Shown here: piece after piece, positions 25,475 through 34,326 of the stretch | How positions within the stretch are numbered: position 1 is the first letter of the stretch | Layout of the letters: the number at the start of each line of letters is the position of its first letter | Assembly (NCBI GenBank): GCA_000173575.1 | Contig: ABYL01000042.1 | Span: 1 to 50,894 of the forward strand | DNA: 50,894 nucleotides | Reading direction: 5' to 3' | Source: Burkholderia sp. H160 | Lineage (GTDB): Bacteria > Pseudomonadota > Gammaproteobacteria > Burkholderiales > Burkholderiaceae | Position numbers and translations under genes: made by a program | Notes under the pieces: generated by a model | Databases searched by the model: none | Seen by the model: the letters and a program-made list of their open reading frames with translations, nothing else | Told to the model about the DNA's origin: nothing

Positions 25475-26209
25475 TCAATGACTCGTTCCCAGATAGGCGG
25501 CCTTCACTGATGGATCGTTGCGCAATTGCAGCGCCGGCCCATGCGCGGCAATCCGGCCGTTTTCCAATACGTAACCATAATCGGCCACATTGAGCGCCGC
25601 TGCGGCGAACTGCTCGACAAGCAGCATCGTCACGCCTTGGCCCTTCAGATTCTCGATGATGCGAAAGACCTCTTCAACGAGTATCGGTGCGAGCCCCATC
25701 GAAGGTTCGTCGAGCAGCACGAGTTCCGGGTTCAGCATGATCGCGCGCGCCATCGCCAGCATCTGCTGCTCGCCCCCGGAGAGCGTGCCGGCCAGTTGAT
25801 GGCGCCGCTCTTTCAGACGCGGAAAGAGTTCGATCGCGCGTTCCAGATCGGCGCTCACATCGCCACGCGGCCGCGCCCACGTGAGGCGTGTAAAGGCGCC
25901 GAGAATCAGATTGTCGTTCACGCTCATCGTCGCGAACACGCGCCGTCCTTCCGGCGAATGCGCGAGTCCGAGGCGAGCGATGCGATGCGAATCGAGTGCA
26001 TCGATCCGCTTCGCGTTCGCGCCCACGCCCATCGTGATCTCGCCGTCGCTGGGGCGGATCATTCCGGAGATCGCGCGCATGGTGGTGGTTTTGCCCGCGC
26101 CGTTTGAGCCGATCAGCGTGACGACGGAGCCCTTGGGCACGTCGATCGAAATGCCGTGAAGCACTTTCACCTTGCCGTATCCTGCATGCAGATTCTTGAC
26201 CGATAGCAT
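25475..26209 (-). CDS. livF: Branched-chain amino-acid ABC transporter ATP-binding protein LivF
   Basis: A 244-residue ATPase with Walker A GSNGAGKTT (about 34-42), the family's SPEGRRVFATMSVNDNLILGA segment, signature LSGGEQQM and Walker B LVLLDEP followed by SMGLAP, which is diagnostic for LivF. It hydrolyses ATP on the cytoplasmic face to drive import of Leu/Ile/Val-type ligands. It follows the fused livM-livG gene by 46 bp and ends the operon. Confidence 0.93.
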   Translation of the reverse strand: MLSVKNLHAGYGKVKVLHGISIDVPKGSVVTLIGSNGAGKTTTMRAISGMIRPSDGEITMGVGANAKRIDALDSHRIARLGLAHSPEGRRVFATMSVNDNLILGAFTRLTWARPRGDVSADLERAIELFPRLKERRHQLAGTLSGGEQQMLAMARAIMLNPELVLLDEPSMGLAPILVEEVFRIIENLKGQGVTMLLVEQFAAAALNVADYGYVLENGRIAAHGPALQLRNDPSVKAAYLGTSH

Positions 26210-26255
26210 GTCTGTTCCTGTGTGTCTCGTGGGGCTCGAGGTCGGGGAGCGCGGC

Positions 26256-28208
26256 TCAGGCCGCTTGCCCGGCCGTTTCGCCGCCGAGATAAGCCTCGAT
26301 GACTTTTTCGTCCGACTGGATGTCGGCCGGATTGCCTTCCGCGATCTTCTGCCCGAAGTCGAGCACCGACAGGCGGTCGCAGACGCTCATCACGACGTCC
26401 ATGTGATGTTCGATCAGCACGACGGTGATGCCGTGATCGCGCACCTTGCGGATGATTGCGACCAGTTCCTTGATGTCGGGGGCGGTGAGGCCGGCCGCCG
26501 GTTCGTCGAGCAGCAGCAGTTGCGGATCGAGTGCGAGCGCCCGCGCGATTTCCAGCAGCCGTTGCTTGCCATAGGGCAGGTTGCGCGCTTCTTCGCCGGC
26601 GGCATGTTCGAGCCCTACAAAGCGCAGCATGCCCAACGCGCGCTCACGGGCGGCGCGCTCCTCGCGCCGGTAACGTGGGGACATTAGTCCCACGTCCGCG
26701 ATATTTGCCCGAAACGTGTGATGCAAACCGACCAGCACGTTTTCAAGCGCGGTCATCTCGCCGAACAGCTGCACGTTCTGGAAGGTGCGCGCGATGCCCG
26801 CCAACGCGATCTGCGACGAAGTCTTGCCCATGAGCGACATGCCGCAATACTCGATCGAGCCTGCGGTCGGCACGTAGATGCCGGTCAACACGTTCATCAT
26901 GGTGCTCTTGCCAGAGCCATTAGGGCCGATCAGTCCGTGAACCGTGCCACGCCGCACGGTCAGGTCGACATGGTTGAGCGCCTTGAGCCCGCTGAACTGC
27001 ATCAGGATGCCGCGCAGTTGCAGGACGTCTTCCAGGCCGCCCGCGTGCACGGCTGCGACCGCGTCGGCACCGATCGTCGCGGGTTGGGGGGCGTCGACGG
27101 TGCTCGCGTGCACCCCGCCCCGAATCACGATCTTGCGCACGAATCCGACCACACCGTCCTGGAGGTAGTACACGACGAGCAGGATCATCAGACCGAAGAT
27201 GGTCAGCCGCCAGTCGGCGAGTGTGTCGATGCAGTATGAGAACGCGGCAAGCCCCACCGTACCGAGCACCGGAATCGCCACCTTGCGTGCTGTCGACACC
27301 TTGCGCGCGAGCGCCACGCTCGCGCCGATCATGACCACGGCCGCCAGCAGCGATGCGACGGTGCGGAACATATCGATGTCATCGAGCAGCTTGGGCAAGA
27401 GCACGATGATCGCCGAGCCGAGCAGCGCGCCGGCGCGCGTCTTGCGCCCGCCCATGATGATCGCGAGCAGGAACAGGATGGTCAGCTCGAAGTTGTAGGT
27501 ATTCGGTGAGATGTACTGCTCCGAATAGGAGTAGAGGCAGCCGGCGAGACCTGAGAAGCCCGCGCTGATCACGAACGCGTAGACCTTGTAACGGTATACC
27601 GACACGCCCATACAGTCCGACGCGATCGGACTGTCTCGCAGGGCTTCGAAGGCCCGGCCCAGATGCGACCTGAGCACGCGGTGCACGACGATCAGCGAGG
27701 CCACCAGCAGGGCCGCGACGAGCCAGTAGTATTCGACTTCGTTCATCGGCCGCGCGCCGAGCGACGGCTTCGGAATCTTGACGCCCATCGGCCCGTTGGT
27801 CAGGAAATCCATCTCGTTGATGAGAATCTGCAGGATCGTGCCGAACGCGAGCGTCACCATCGCGAGGTAGGGGCCGGACACGCGCAGTGCGGGCAGCGCG
27901 AGGATCGCGCCGAAGCCGGCCGTGACGAGAATCGCGAGTGGCGCGGTCACGAAAATCGGCAAGCCGAGCTTCATGAACAGCACGCCCGCCGTGTAGGCGC
28001 CAACCCCGAACAGCCCCGCATGCCCGAGCGAAACCTGGCCGGTGTAGCCGACCACGATGTCGAGACCGAACAGCAGGATCGCGTAGATCATGATGGTCTC
28101 GACCAAATGGATGTAGTACGGGTTGCCCGAAAGCACCGGGAACACCGCGAGCGCGATCAGCGCAAGTGCCGTCGCGACGAGTTTCTTCAGATTCACGGCG
28201 GTCCTCAC
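26256..28208 (-). CDS. Fused branched-chain amino-acid permease LivM and ATPase LivG
   Basis: A single 650-residue polypeptide. Residues 1-360 are a LivM-type permease with many membrane segments (YTGQVSLGHAGLFGVGAY at 55-72; ALRDSPIASDCMGV near 190). After a linker of about 35 residues comes a LivG-type ATPase with Walker A GPNGSGKST at 428-436, signature LPYGKQ at 544-549 and Walker B LLLLDEP at 564-570. Permease-ATPase fusions of this type are known in Burkholderiales. Start is GTG at 28208, overlapping the livH stop (GTGA). Two membrane segments at about 310-360 exceed the usual LivM, perhaps positioning the ATPase. Confidence 0.92.
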   Translation of the reverse strand: MRTAVNLKKLVATALALIALAVFPVLSGNPYYIHLVETIMIYAILLFGLDIVVGYTGQVSLGHAGLFGVGAYTAGVLFMKLGLPIFVTAPLAILVTAGFGAILALPALRVSGPYLAMVTLAFGTILQILINEMDFLTNGPMGVKIPKPSLGARPMNEVEYYWLVAALLVASLIVVHRVLRSHLGRAFEALRDSPIASDCMGVSVYRYKVYAFVISAGFSGLAGCLYSYSEQYISPNTYNFELTILFLLAIIMGGRKTRAGALLGSAIIVLLPKLLDDIDMFRTVASLLAAVVMIGASVALARKVSTARKVAIPVLGTVGLAAFSYCIDTLADWRLTIFGLMILLVVYYLQDGVVGFVRKIVIRGGVHASTVDAPQPATIGADAVAAVHAGGLEDVLQLRGILMQFSGLKALNHVDLTVRRGTVHGLIGPNGSGKSTMMNVLTGIYVPTAGSIEYCGMSLMGKTSSQIALAGIARTFQNVQLFGEMTALENVLVGLHHTFRANIADVGLMSPRYRREERAARERALGMLRFVGLEHAAGEEARNLPYGKQRLLEIARALALDPQLLLLDEPAAGLTAPDIKELVAIIRKVRDHGITVVLIEHHMDVVMSVCDRLSVLDFGQKIAEGNPADIQSDEKVIEAYLGGETAGQAA

Positions 28209-29081
28209 ACTTTCTTGATTGAAGTCTTGCCGAACAGTCCGGCGGGCTTTATCGCGAGCACGATGAGCAGCAGGACGAGCCCCGGCACGTCCTTATAGCC
28301 GGTGGAGATATAGAAGCCAGTGGTGGTCTCGGCGATGCCGAGAATCACGCCGCCGACGAGGATGCCAAGGCCGCTCGAGAGTCCGCCAATGATCGCCACC
28401 GCGAACGCCTTGAGGCCGAGCACCGCGCCCATCGTCGCGCCGGTTAGCGTGAGCGGCGCGATCAGAACGCCGGCGAACGCGGCGGTCAGCGACGAGAGGG
28501 CATACGAAAACGTGATCACGAGGCCGGTGTTGATGCCCATCAGCGCGGCGGCGTCGCGGTCGTTCGCAGTGGCCACAACGGCCTTGCCGAAGATCGTCTT
28601 GCGATTGAAGAACTCGACCGTCAGCATCATCACGATGCGCGCCGCCGACCACCAGAAGTTCCATCGGCAGAACGTTCGCGCCAAACACCTTGAGCGGTGC
28701 TTCCGGCAGCGGCGACGGGAAGCGAAGATCGTCGCGGCCCCAGATGTTTTCCGCGACGTTCTTGAAGATGATGCCCAGCGCGATCGTCGACATGATCCAG
28801 CCGAATTCGGATTTGATCTTGATCGCGGGCCGCACCCCGATCCGTTCGACGAACGCGCCCTGCAACAGACCGAACGCGCAGACGAGCGGGATCATCAGCC
28901 AGTAGTTGATGCCGAGCGAAACCAGCGTGAGGCCGACCAGCGCGCCGAGCATCAGCGCGTCGCCCTGGCCGAAGTTCAGCGTGCCGGAGGTCGCGAATGT
29001 GAGTTGGTAGCCGAATGCGATCACGGCGTAGATCATGCCGAGTGCGATCCCGCTATAGATGAGCTGTAAAAGAATGGTCAT
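28205..29081 (-). pseudogene. livH: Branched-chain amino-acid permease LivH with a frameshift
   Basis: The first frame (from ATG 29081) encodes a LivH permease N terminus (LIYSGIALGMIYAVIAFGYQ; SGTLNFGQGD) up to LPMELLVVG. The reading then moves to the -1-related frame, which continues the same protein (RIVMMLTVEFFNRKTIFGKAVVATA to the end KPAGLFGKTSIKKV). The shift lies in a GC-rich run at about 28640-28650 and equals one extra base. Apart from this the whole LivH sequence is intact and both neighbours are in frame, so a sequencing error or a very recent mutation are both possible. If real, the importer would lack one channel half. Confidence 0.85.
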
Positions 29082-29114
29082 CGTCGAGCGCCTTTGAATT
29101 CACCGTCTATGAAA

Positions 29115-29150
29115 CAAAGCCGCCCCCGCTGGCGGGCGGGTGCGGCTTTG
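29115..29150 (-). terminator. Hairpin between livK and livH, likely partial terminator
   Basis: A 9-bp perfect stem (CAAAGCCGC/GCGGCTTTG) with an inner CCCGC/GCGGG extension is followed on the minus strand by TTTCAT. It lies 34 bp upstream of livH and after livK. A leaky terminator here would let the binding protein be made in excess over the membrane parts, a common arrangement. Confidence 0.55.
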
Positions 29151-29210
29151 GAGGATGCTGCCAAGCTGGATTTGCGCTTGTATCCGCACGTAGGTCTGTG
29201 GTTGTATCCG

Positions 29211-29245
29211 CGCGTGTTCGGCGCGCGCTTCGCGCCGAACACGCG
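29211..29245 (-). repeat. 15-bp perfect inverted repeat just after livK
   Basis: CGCGTGTTCGGCGCG and its exact complement are separated by five bases, only about 11 bp beyond the livK stop. A third half-copy (CCGAACACGCC) overlaps the livK end. No T-run follows on either strand, so it is more likely an mRNA-stabilising or processing hairpin than a complete terminator. Confidence 0.65.
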
Positions 29246-29255
29246 CCGAACACGC

Positions 29256-30470
29256 CTAGTTCGTCGACGCCTGCTTGCTGCGCAACTGGCTGCCGCCCTT
29301 GCGATCAGCGTCATACGCATAGATCACGTGGCCGCCCTTGACCTCGCCAACCACCGGCACGTTCGGGCTGATCGCCTCGTGGTCGTCGTGCGTGAACGGC
29401 TTGTCGTACGCCATCACGACGCCTTCCACCTTGCCGTTGAGGTTTTCCAGCGCGGCGCGCACCTTCGAACCATCGACCGATCCCGCCTGGGTCATCGCCG
29501 CGGCCAGCAGATAGACCGAGTCGTAACCTTGCGCGGCGGACACCGCCGATTCGATGCGGTTGTTCTTCGGCTTGAACTCCTTGAGGTATGCGTCGATGAA
29601 TGCCTTGCGCTTAGGCGTGTTCGCTTCCTGAATGAACGTCTGCGGCATACGCGCGCCTTCGCCGTTGGTGCTCGCGTTGTCGATGTAGTTCGCCATCGAC
29701 AGGGTCCAGCTGCCGATCAGCGGCACTTTCCAGCCGAGCTTGGCCATGCCGTTGGCGATCTGCGCGAGTTCCGGCCCAATGCCGTAGGTCAACACCGCTT
29801 CAGCGCCGGCCTCCTTGGCCTTGAGCAGCTGCGCGGTCATGTCGACGTCCTTGATATTGAATTTTTCTTCAGCAACCGGTTTCACGCCTTTCGCGGCCAG
29901 CGCCTTTTCGAGGTCTTCGCGGCCGAGCTGACCGTAATTGGTCGAGTCCGCGAGAATCGCGACCTTCTTGAAGCCGCGCTTGCCGATTGCTTCGTCAACG
30001 ATCATCGGCGCCTGAATGCGGTCGGCGGCGGCGTTGCGGAATACGTAGTTATCCGGTTGATCGGTGAACTGCTTGGTCAGGACGCTGCCAGTCGCGACAT
30101 TGTTGAACACTGGAATCTTCGCTTCCTGGAAGAAGCGTTGAGACGCGAGTGCCACGCCGGTGTTGACGTAGCCCACCACCGCAGCCACTTTTTCCTTGTT
30201 GATCAGCTCTTGTGCGATCTGCACGCCGCGTTCATTTTTTGCTTCGTCGTCGCGCTCGACCAGCACAATCTGGCGGCCAAGTACGCCACCGGCTTTATTG
30301 ATTTCCTCGGTGGCGAGCCGCACGCCGTCGCGCATGCTCACGCCCATCGAAGACGAGCCGCCGGTGAAAGGTCCGTCGACACCGATCTTGATCGGGTCGG
30401 CGGCGTAGCTGACGTCAATGAGGGCACACAACGCGAGCGCGCTCACGATGCTCTTCAAGCGAATTCCCAT
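29256..30470 (-). CDS. livK: Branched-chain amino-acid ABC transporter substrate-binding protein LivK
   Basis: A 404-residue periplasmic binding protein. The signal peptide (core SIVSALALCALIDVSYA) is cleaved before ADPIKIGV; the mature protein shows the family's GPFTGGSSSMGVSMRDGVRLATEEINKAGG and later QGYDSVYLLAAAM segments. The frame is open 51 codons further upstream, but GGAG before ATG 30470 and the signal peptide decide the start. It is first in the minus-strand liv operon and is separated from livH by two hairpins. Confidence 0.93.
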   Translation of the reverse strand: MGIRLKSIVSALALCALIDVSYAADPIKIGVDGPFTGGSSSMGVSMRDGVRLATEEINKAGGVLGRQIVLVERDDEAKNERGVQIAQELINKEKVAAVVGYVNTGVALASQRFFQEAKIPVFNNVATGSVLTKQFTDQPDNYVFRNAAADRIQAPMIVDEAIGKRGFKKVAILADSTNYGQLGREDLEKALAAKGVKPVAEEKFNIKDVDMTAQLLKAKEAGAEAVLTYGIGPELAQIANGMAKLGWKVPLIGSWTLSMANYIDNASTNGEGARMPQTFIQEANTPKRKAFIDAYLKEFKPKNNRIESAVSAAQGYDSVYLLAAAMTQAGSVDGSKVRAALENLNGKVEGVVMAYDKPFTHDDHEAISPNVPVVGEVKGGHVIYAYDADRKGGSQLRSKQASTN

Positions 30471-30593
30471 ACTGTCTCCGTAGCATGTCTTTTTTTGCAC
30501 AGAGCCTGGAAGCGGCTTCCAGGCGTACCGACTGAACGTTTTCAGGAAGCCTGAGCGTCCGCCGTGACGCAGTATGGAATCGTTAATGTATGT

Positions 30594-30623
30594 GTAATAT
30601 TCGGGCTTACCCGCGTGGTGCAA
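30594..30623 (-). promoter_or_regulatory. Possible sigma-70 promoter of the liv operon
   Basis: On the minus strand TTGCAC and TATTAC are separated by 18 bp, about 125 bp upstream of the livK start. Both hexamers match the consensus in four of six positions. The rest of the 306-bp spacer 30471-30776 shows nothing else recognisable. Confidence 0.4.
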
Positions 30624-30776
30624 TACCGCAGTTATCAGCGGCGTAGTGAGGCGACAGCAGAGAAAGGACGCCGAAACTTACAGGCAAGTCCTGCGCCAGA
30701 TATGGTTGTAAATGCAACGGTATGCAAACGAAGCGCTCAGGATGGGCGGCTGCGAATCCGTGTGCCGGGTGGTGGT

Positions 30777-31070
30777 CTATCCGCGCGTCGCAGCCAGCGC
30801 CAGTAGCGGCGCGCGGCCACGACGGATGACCGTTAAGTCGGCCTGCGTCTGCTTGCCCGGCGGCTTCTCGAACCCCACCGCCGGCTCGGGCTCCGCGCGC
30901 TTGCACGGTGCGAGGAATGCCTTGAGCTGGCTGATACCGCCTTCGTAGCCGGCTTCCTGCAGTTCCCGAAGCAGCACTGTCGCCGGAATCCAGTGCGGTT
31001 ATGCAGCCGCAACTCGCTCGAGCAGATAGTCCTTGAACGGCTCGAGCTTCGTCGGGCGTGGCTCAGTTTC
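30777..31070 (-). pseudogene. istA fragment (IS21-family transposase), dead
   Basis: The minus strand encodes TKLEPFKDYLLERVAAA, an in-frame TAA, then PHWIPA and LLRELQEAGYEGGISQLKAFLAP, ending EKPPGKQTQADLTVIRRGR and a stop. This is a stretch of IstA from the helix-turn-helix region to the start of the integrase core. Both ends are missing, an internal stop is present where Arg would be expected, and QVDWTV has become QADLTV, destroying the first catalytic Asp-containing motif. No istB is nearby. Confidence 0.75.
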
Positions 31071-31145
31071 AAATCGGCGTTGACCGCAAGAAGGCCGGAT
31101 ATGCAGCCGCGTTTCGTTACTGTTACCAGTCTCGCAAGTAAATCT

Positions 31146-32481
31146 ATGGTCCGCCCCAGTTTTGCAACCCCTGACGCTTGATGCAGTGTTGGCTTGCACA
31201 AATCTATCCGACGTCGTTGTGGGGACTGCTCCCCGCGCCTCGATGAAGTTCGCGCCCACGGCCCCCATAAAGTTGTGCGGCTTCAGGAGCCTCTTTACTT
31301 GCCGGGGTGTTCCGCAGGCCGGTGTGCCGTTCACGTCATCAGGTTTCAGTCGTCGCAAAAGCAGAGGAGATAATGCTTGGCCTGCGCTCTTTCAGGCTGA
31401 GGGCCTGGCGAATTCAGAATCGAAGGTGCTATGGCGTGCGACGATGGCCCACGCGGTTCGCGCCAGCTTGTTGGCCAGCGCACACGCCACAACATTTGAG
31501 TGGCGCCGCGTCATCATCGCGCGCGCCCATTCCGCGAGCCGGCCAGTTCGCTTCTCGAGCCCGCGCAGATAGGCTCGGGCGCACAGGACCAGAAGACATC
31601 TGACGTGCTTGTCGCCTCGACGGCTGATCCCGAGGAGGTTGGACCTTCCGCCGGTGCTGTATTGGCGCGGAACAAGTCCAACTGACGCGGCGAAGTCACG
31701 ACTGCAACCGTACTGCCTGCCATCGCCCATTTCTGCGGCAAGCACGCTCGCGGTAATCGGACCGATTCCTGGAATGCTCATGAGCCGTTGCCCAACGTCG
31801 TCATCGGCGAGTTGGCGCGCCAGCTCCCGTTCAATCTCACCTATCTGCTTCTCAAGGTACTTGAGGTGTTCATGGAGGCGTTCGAGAATCGCTATCAGCC
31901 TGGGCGGCAATGCGTGCACATCGAGAAGTTCCGGCAGTCGCGCAACGGCGGTCTTGCCTGCCGGCAGGCTAACACCAAACTCAAGCAGGAAACCATGCAT
32001 CTGGTTGATCGTTCTCGTTCGGTCCCGCACCATCGATTCACGCACGCGGTGCAGAACCGAAAGTGTCTGTTGCGACTCCGTCTTCGGCGTCACAAAACGC
32101 ATTGCTGGACGTGATGCGGCTTCGCAGATCGCTTCGGCGTCAACGAAGTCGTTCTTGTTCGACTTCACGAATGGCCGCACAAACTGAGGTGAAATCAGTT
32201 TGACCTCGTGGCCGAATGTGGCCAGCTTGCGCGCCATGTGATGGGAGCCGGCACACGCTTCCATGACGACGGTGCAGACCTCGTACGTCGCGAAGAATTC
32301 AATCAGTTGCCTACGCCCCAGCTTCTTGCGAAACACGGCCTTGCCGTTCCGGTCCTGACCGTGAAGGTGAAAGGAATGCTTGCCAAGATCGATTCCAACG
32401 AGCATCGCGTGGTCCATGATGGTCTCCGGTTCCGAGTGAGCTCGGTCAGCGTAACTTATTCGGTAAGGCGGGGCGGACCAT
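31146..32481 (-). mobile_element. IS110-family element, IS1111 group
   Basis: A transposase gene is flanked by 12-bp inverted repeats, ATGGTCCGCCCC at 31146-31157 and GGGGCGGACCAT at 32470-32481. IS1111-group elements carry such subterminal inverted repeats a few bases inside their true ends, so the element probably extends slightly further on each side. The copy is about 1.34 kb and appears complete. About 230 bp of non-coding sequence lie after the transposase, where IS110 relatives carry the bridge RNA or similar recognition sequence. It is inserted between the istA remnant and the gspG fragment. Confidence 0.75.
31392..32417 (-). CDS. IS110-family transposase (DEDD recombinase)
   Basis: A 341-residue transposase. 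The N-terminal RuvC-like DEDD domain shows D10 (VGIDLGKHSF), E53 (VVMEACAGSHH), D90 and D93 (KNDFVDAEAICEA). The C-terminal Transposase_20 domain contains IPGIGPITASVLAAEMGD and a serine-bearing YSTGGRSNLLGISRRGDK segment. GGAG before ATG 32417 sets the start; 30 further upstream codons are open but lie partly across the element's inverted repeat. All key residues are present, so it is probably active. Confidence 0.92.
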   Translation of the reverse strand: MDHAMLVGIDLGKHSFHLHGQDRNGKAVFRKKLGRRQLIEFFATYEVCTVVMEACAGSHHMARKLATFGHEVKLISPQFVRPFVKSNKNDFVDAEAICEAASRPAMRFVTPKTESQQTLSVLHRVRESMVRDRTRTINQMHGFLLEFGVSLPAGKTAVARLPELLDVHALPPRLIAILERLHEHLKYLEKQIGEIERELARQLADDDVGQRLMSIPGIGPITASVLAAEMGDGRQYGCSRDFAASVGLVPRQYSTGGRSNLLGISRRGDKHVRCLLVLCARAYLRGLEKRTGRLAEWARAMMTRRHSNVVACALANKLARTAWAIVARHSTFDSEFARPSA

Positions 32482-32725
32482 GTCATTAGTTGTGCCCTAA
32501 ATTGCAAGCAAAGTTGTGCCTACCGGTTCAGGCGTCCCGGCCGCCAGATCCCATTGGCGAACGTCTATCCGTGCAGATGATCATCAGGCATCGTCGCCCA
32601 TTTGCGCTGCGCGCGCTGACAGGCCTTGCGAAGTCGGTCATATTCGCAGCGTCGTTTGGGCGTCTTCGGTATGTCCGTGGCGCGTGAATCGTCGCGCCGT
32701 TCGACCCAATGTGCGCGTCAGTGGA

Positions 32726-33112
32726 CTATTCCCATGAGCCTATGTCGGCGTCGTTGCCTTCGCCGCCTTGCTTGGCGTCGTGGCCGTAGCTGAATACGTC
32801 GATCTCACTATGCACACCCGGATTGAGATACCAATACGCATTGCCCCACGGGTCGTCTGGCAAACGCTCAAGATAGCCGCCTTCCTTCCAGACGCCCGGC
32901 ACCGGATTGGTGTTGGGCTTTTCAATCAAAGCATCCAGGCCTTGTGCCTGGGTCGGATAGCGGCCGTTATCGCGGCGGTAGTTGTTGAGTGCCTGCATGA
33001 TTGTGGCAATGTCGTGTTTTGCCACGATACGTTTGGCCTCCTCGGGTTTCGTCATGATCTTTGCGACGACCAGCGCGATCAAAAGAACTAGAATCGCGAG
33101 TGCAAATAGGCG
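32726..33112 (-). pseudogene. gspG: 5'-truncated gspG (type II secretion major pseudopilin)
   Basis: The frame encodes almost all of a GspG pseudopilin: KIMTKPEEAKRIVAKHDIATIMQALNNYRRDNGRYPTQ, KEGGYLERLPDDPWGNAYWYLNPG and the C-terminal FSYGHDAK-GGEGNDADIGSWE calcium-site region. It lacks the prepilin peptidase site (G-FTLIE): upstream of LFALAILVLLIALVVAK it hits a stop at 33113-33115, about 30 bp from the IS6 transposase gene. Without the cleavage site it could not be processed. No other type II secretion genes are in the window, so this is a displaced fragment. Confidence 0.8.
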
Positions 33113-33146
33113 TTACGGTCGATTACCTTGGATAGGTAAGGACCTC

Positions 33147-33866
33147 TTATTGAATTGACAGGACCGCATTCCAGATTGTGGGCGCAGTGGGATTCTTGAG
33201 GCCGAGCTTCACGAGGTTGAACTGGCCTTTGCGAATGCGTAGCATCAACTCGATGCCGGCCAACGCAATCGTTGCGCTCCTGAGGCGTTTGAAGCCGAGC
33301 ATCACAGTTATCCGGGACTTGATGTTGCGATGGTCCTGTTCGATCAGATCATTGAGATATTTCGAGGATCGAACCCTGGTGTCTTCAGGCGGCAGGCCGT
33401 CTTCCTTCATCTCACGCACCGCGCGGTGTGAGGCGGCATAGCCATCCAGCGTGATGGTCTTCGGCGGCTGGCCCTGATGTTTGAGGGCTTTCCTGAAAAA
33501 GCCCTTGGCCGCCTTCACGTCGCCCTTTGCACGGAGCATGAAGTCAACTGTCTGGCCGGCCCGATCCACCGCCCGGTAGAGATAGACCCACCTGCCGCGG
33601 ACCTTCAGGTACGTTTCATCGACACGCCACGACTGTCCCGTGGGCACGCCGAAACGGTTCCAGCGCTTGACGAATTCCGGCGCATAACGCTGCACCCAGC
33701 GCAGGATCGTCGTGTGGGCCAGCGACAAACCCCGTTCTGCCAATATTTCCGCGAGATCGCGCAGACTGAGCTTGTAACGCAAATACCAGTGAACACACAG
33801 AATGATCACCTCGCGGTCGAAGTGACGACCTGCGAATAGTTCCTCCAGGCTCTTCGGCTTGCTCAT
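33147..33866 (-). CDS. IS6-family transposase
   Basis: A 239-residue DDE transposase with an N-terminal helix-turn-helix ([26 protein letters not shown]) and catalytic residues in [10 protein letters not shown] (Asp), TLDGYAAS (Asp) and [12 protein letters not shown] (Glu). The length is normal for the family and the residues are intact. I searched both flanks for terminal inverted repeats and could not find a matching pair, so element ends are undefined and one may be deleted. It separates the truncated gspG from the gabD-like fragment. Confidence 0.92.
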   Translation of the reverse strand: MSKPKSLEELFAGRHFDREVIILCVHWYLRYKLSLRDLAEILAERGLSLAHTTILRWVQRYAPEFVKRWNRFGVPTGQSWRVDETYLKVRGRWVYLYRAVDRAGQTVDFMLRAKGDVKAAKGFFRKALKHQGQPPKTITLDGYAASHRAVREMKEDGLPPEDTRVRSSKYLNDLIEQDHRNIKSRITVMLGFKRLRSATIALAGIELMLRIRKGQFNLVKLGLKNPTAPTIWNAVLSIQ

Positions 33867-33920
33867 CGTCGGCTCTCTATTCGTTCAGCGCGACACTCTA
33901 ACCGATTCGCCCGCGCCATT

Positions 33921-34200
33921 TGCACCAGAGCCCTCGCGCAAGAGGCCGGCGTGCCCGACGGTGTGCTCAATATGATCTCGGCGGATCGCGACCAGGGCAT
34001 CGCGGCCGTCGCGCTTTGGCTCGCGCACGATCGCGTGCACAAGATCACGTTCACCGGCTCGACTGTCGTGGGCAAGCACCTCGCGCGAGAGTCGGCGGGC
34101 ACGCTAAAAAAGCTCTCCCTCGAACTGGGTGGCAACGCACCGTTCATCATATTCAAAGACGCGGACGTGGAGGCTGCGGTCAACGGTCTGATGTACTGTC
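33921..34200 (+). pseudogene. Aldehyde dehydrogenase (GabD-like) gene fragment
   Basis: About 93 codons match the middle of a succinate-semialdehyde dehydrogenase-type enzyme: EAGVPDGVLNMI, HKITFTGSTVVGKHLARESAGTLKKLSLELGGNAPFIIF and DADVEAAVNGLM. The NAD-binding FTGSTVVGK and catalytic-Glu ELGG motifs are present, but the N-terminal third and everything from the catalytic Cys on are missing. No start codon or ribosome binding site precedes it. It abuts the IS6 transposase region, consistent with deletion during IS activity. Confidence 0.85.
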
Positions 34201-34326
34201 CCGCTCGCCACGGGAGCGCGGCCGGTCATAAAGGGGCACCTGGTCTCGTGGACTGTCTTGCCGACAGTTGCCCCTTCATTCTGGCGCTTCTTTTGCCAGT
34301 CAACCGCTCCACGCTTGCCGCGTGTG

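Noticed and set aside
33112-33900. Terminal inverted repeats for the IS6 transposase
   Set aside because: No matching pair could be found on the two flanks by eye, so no element boundary is called.
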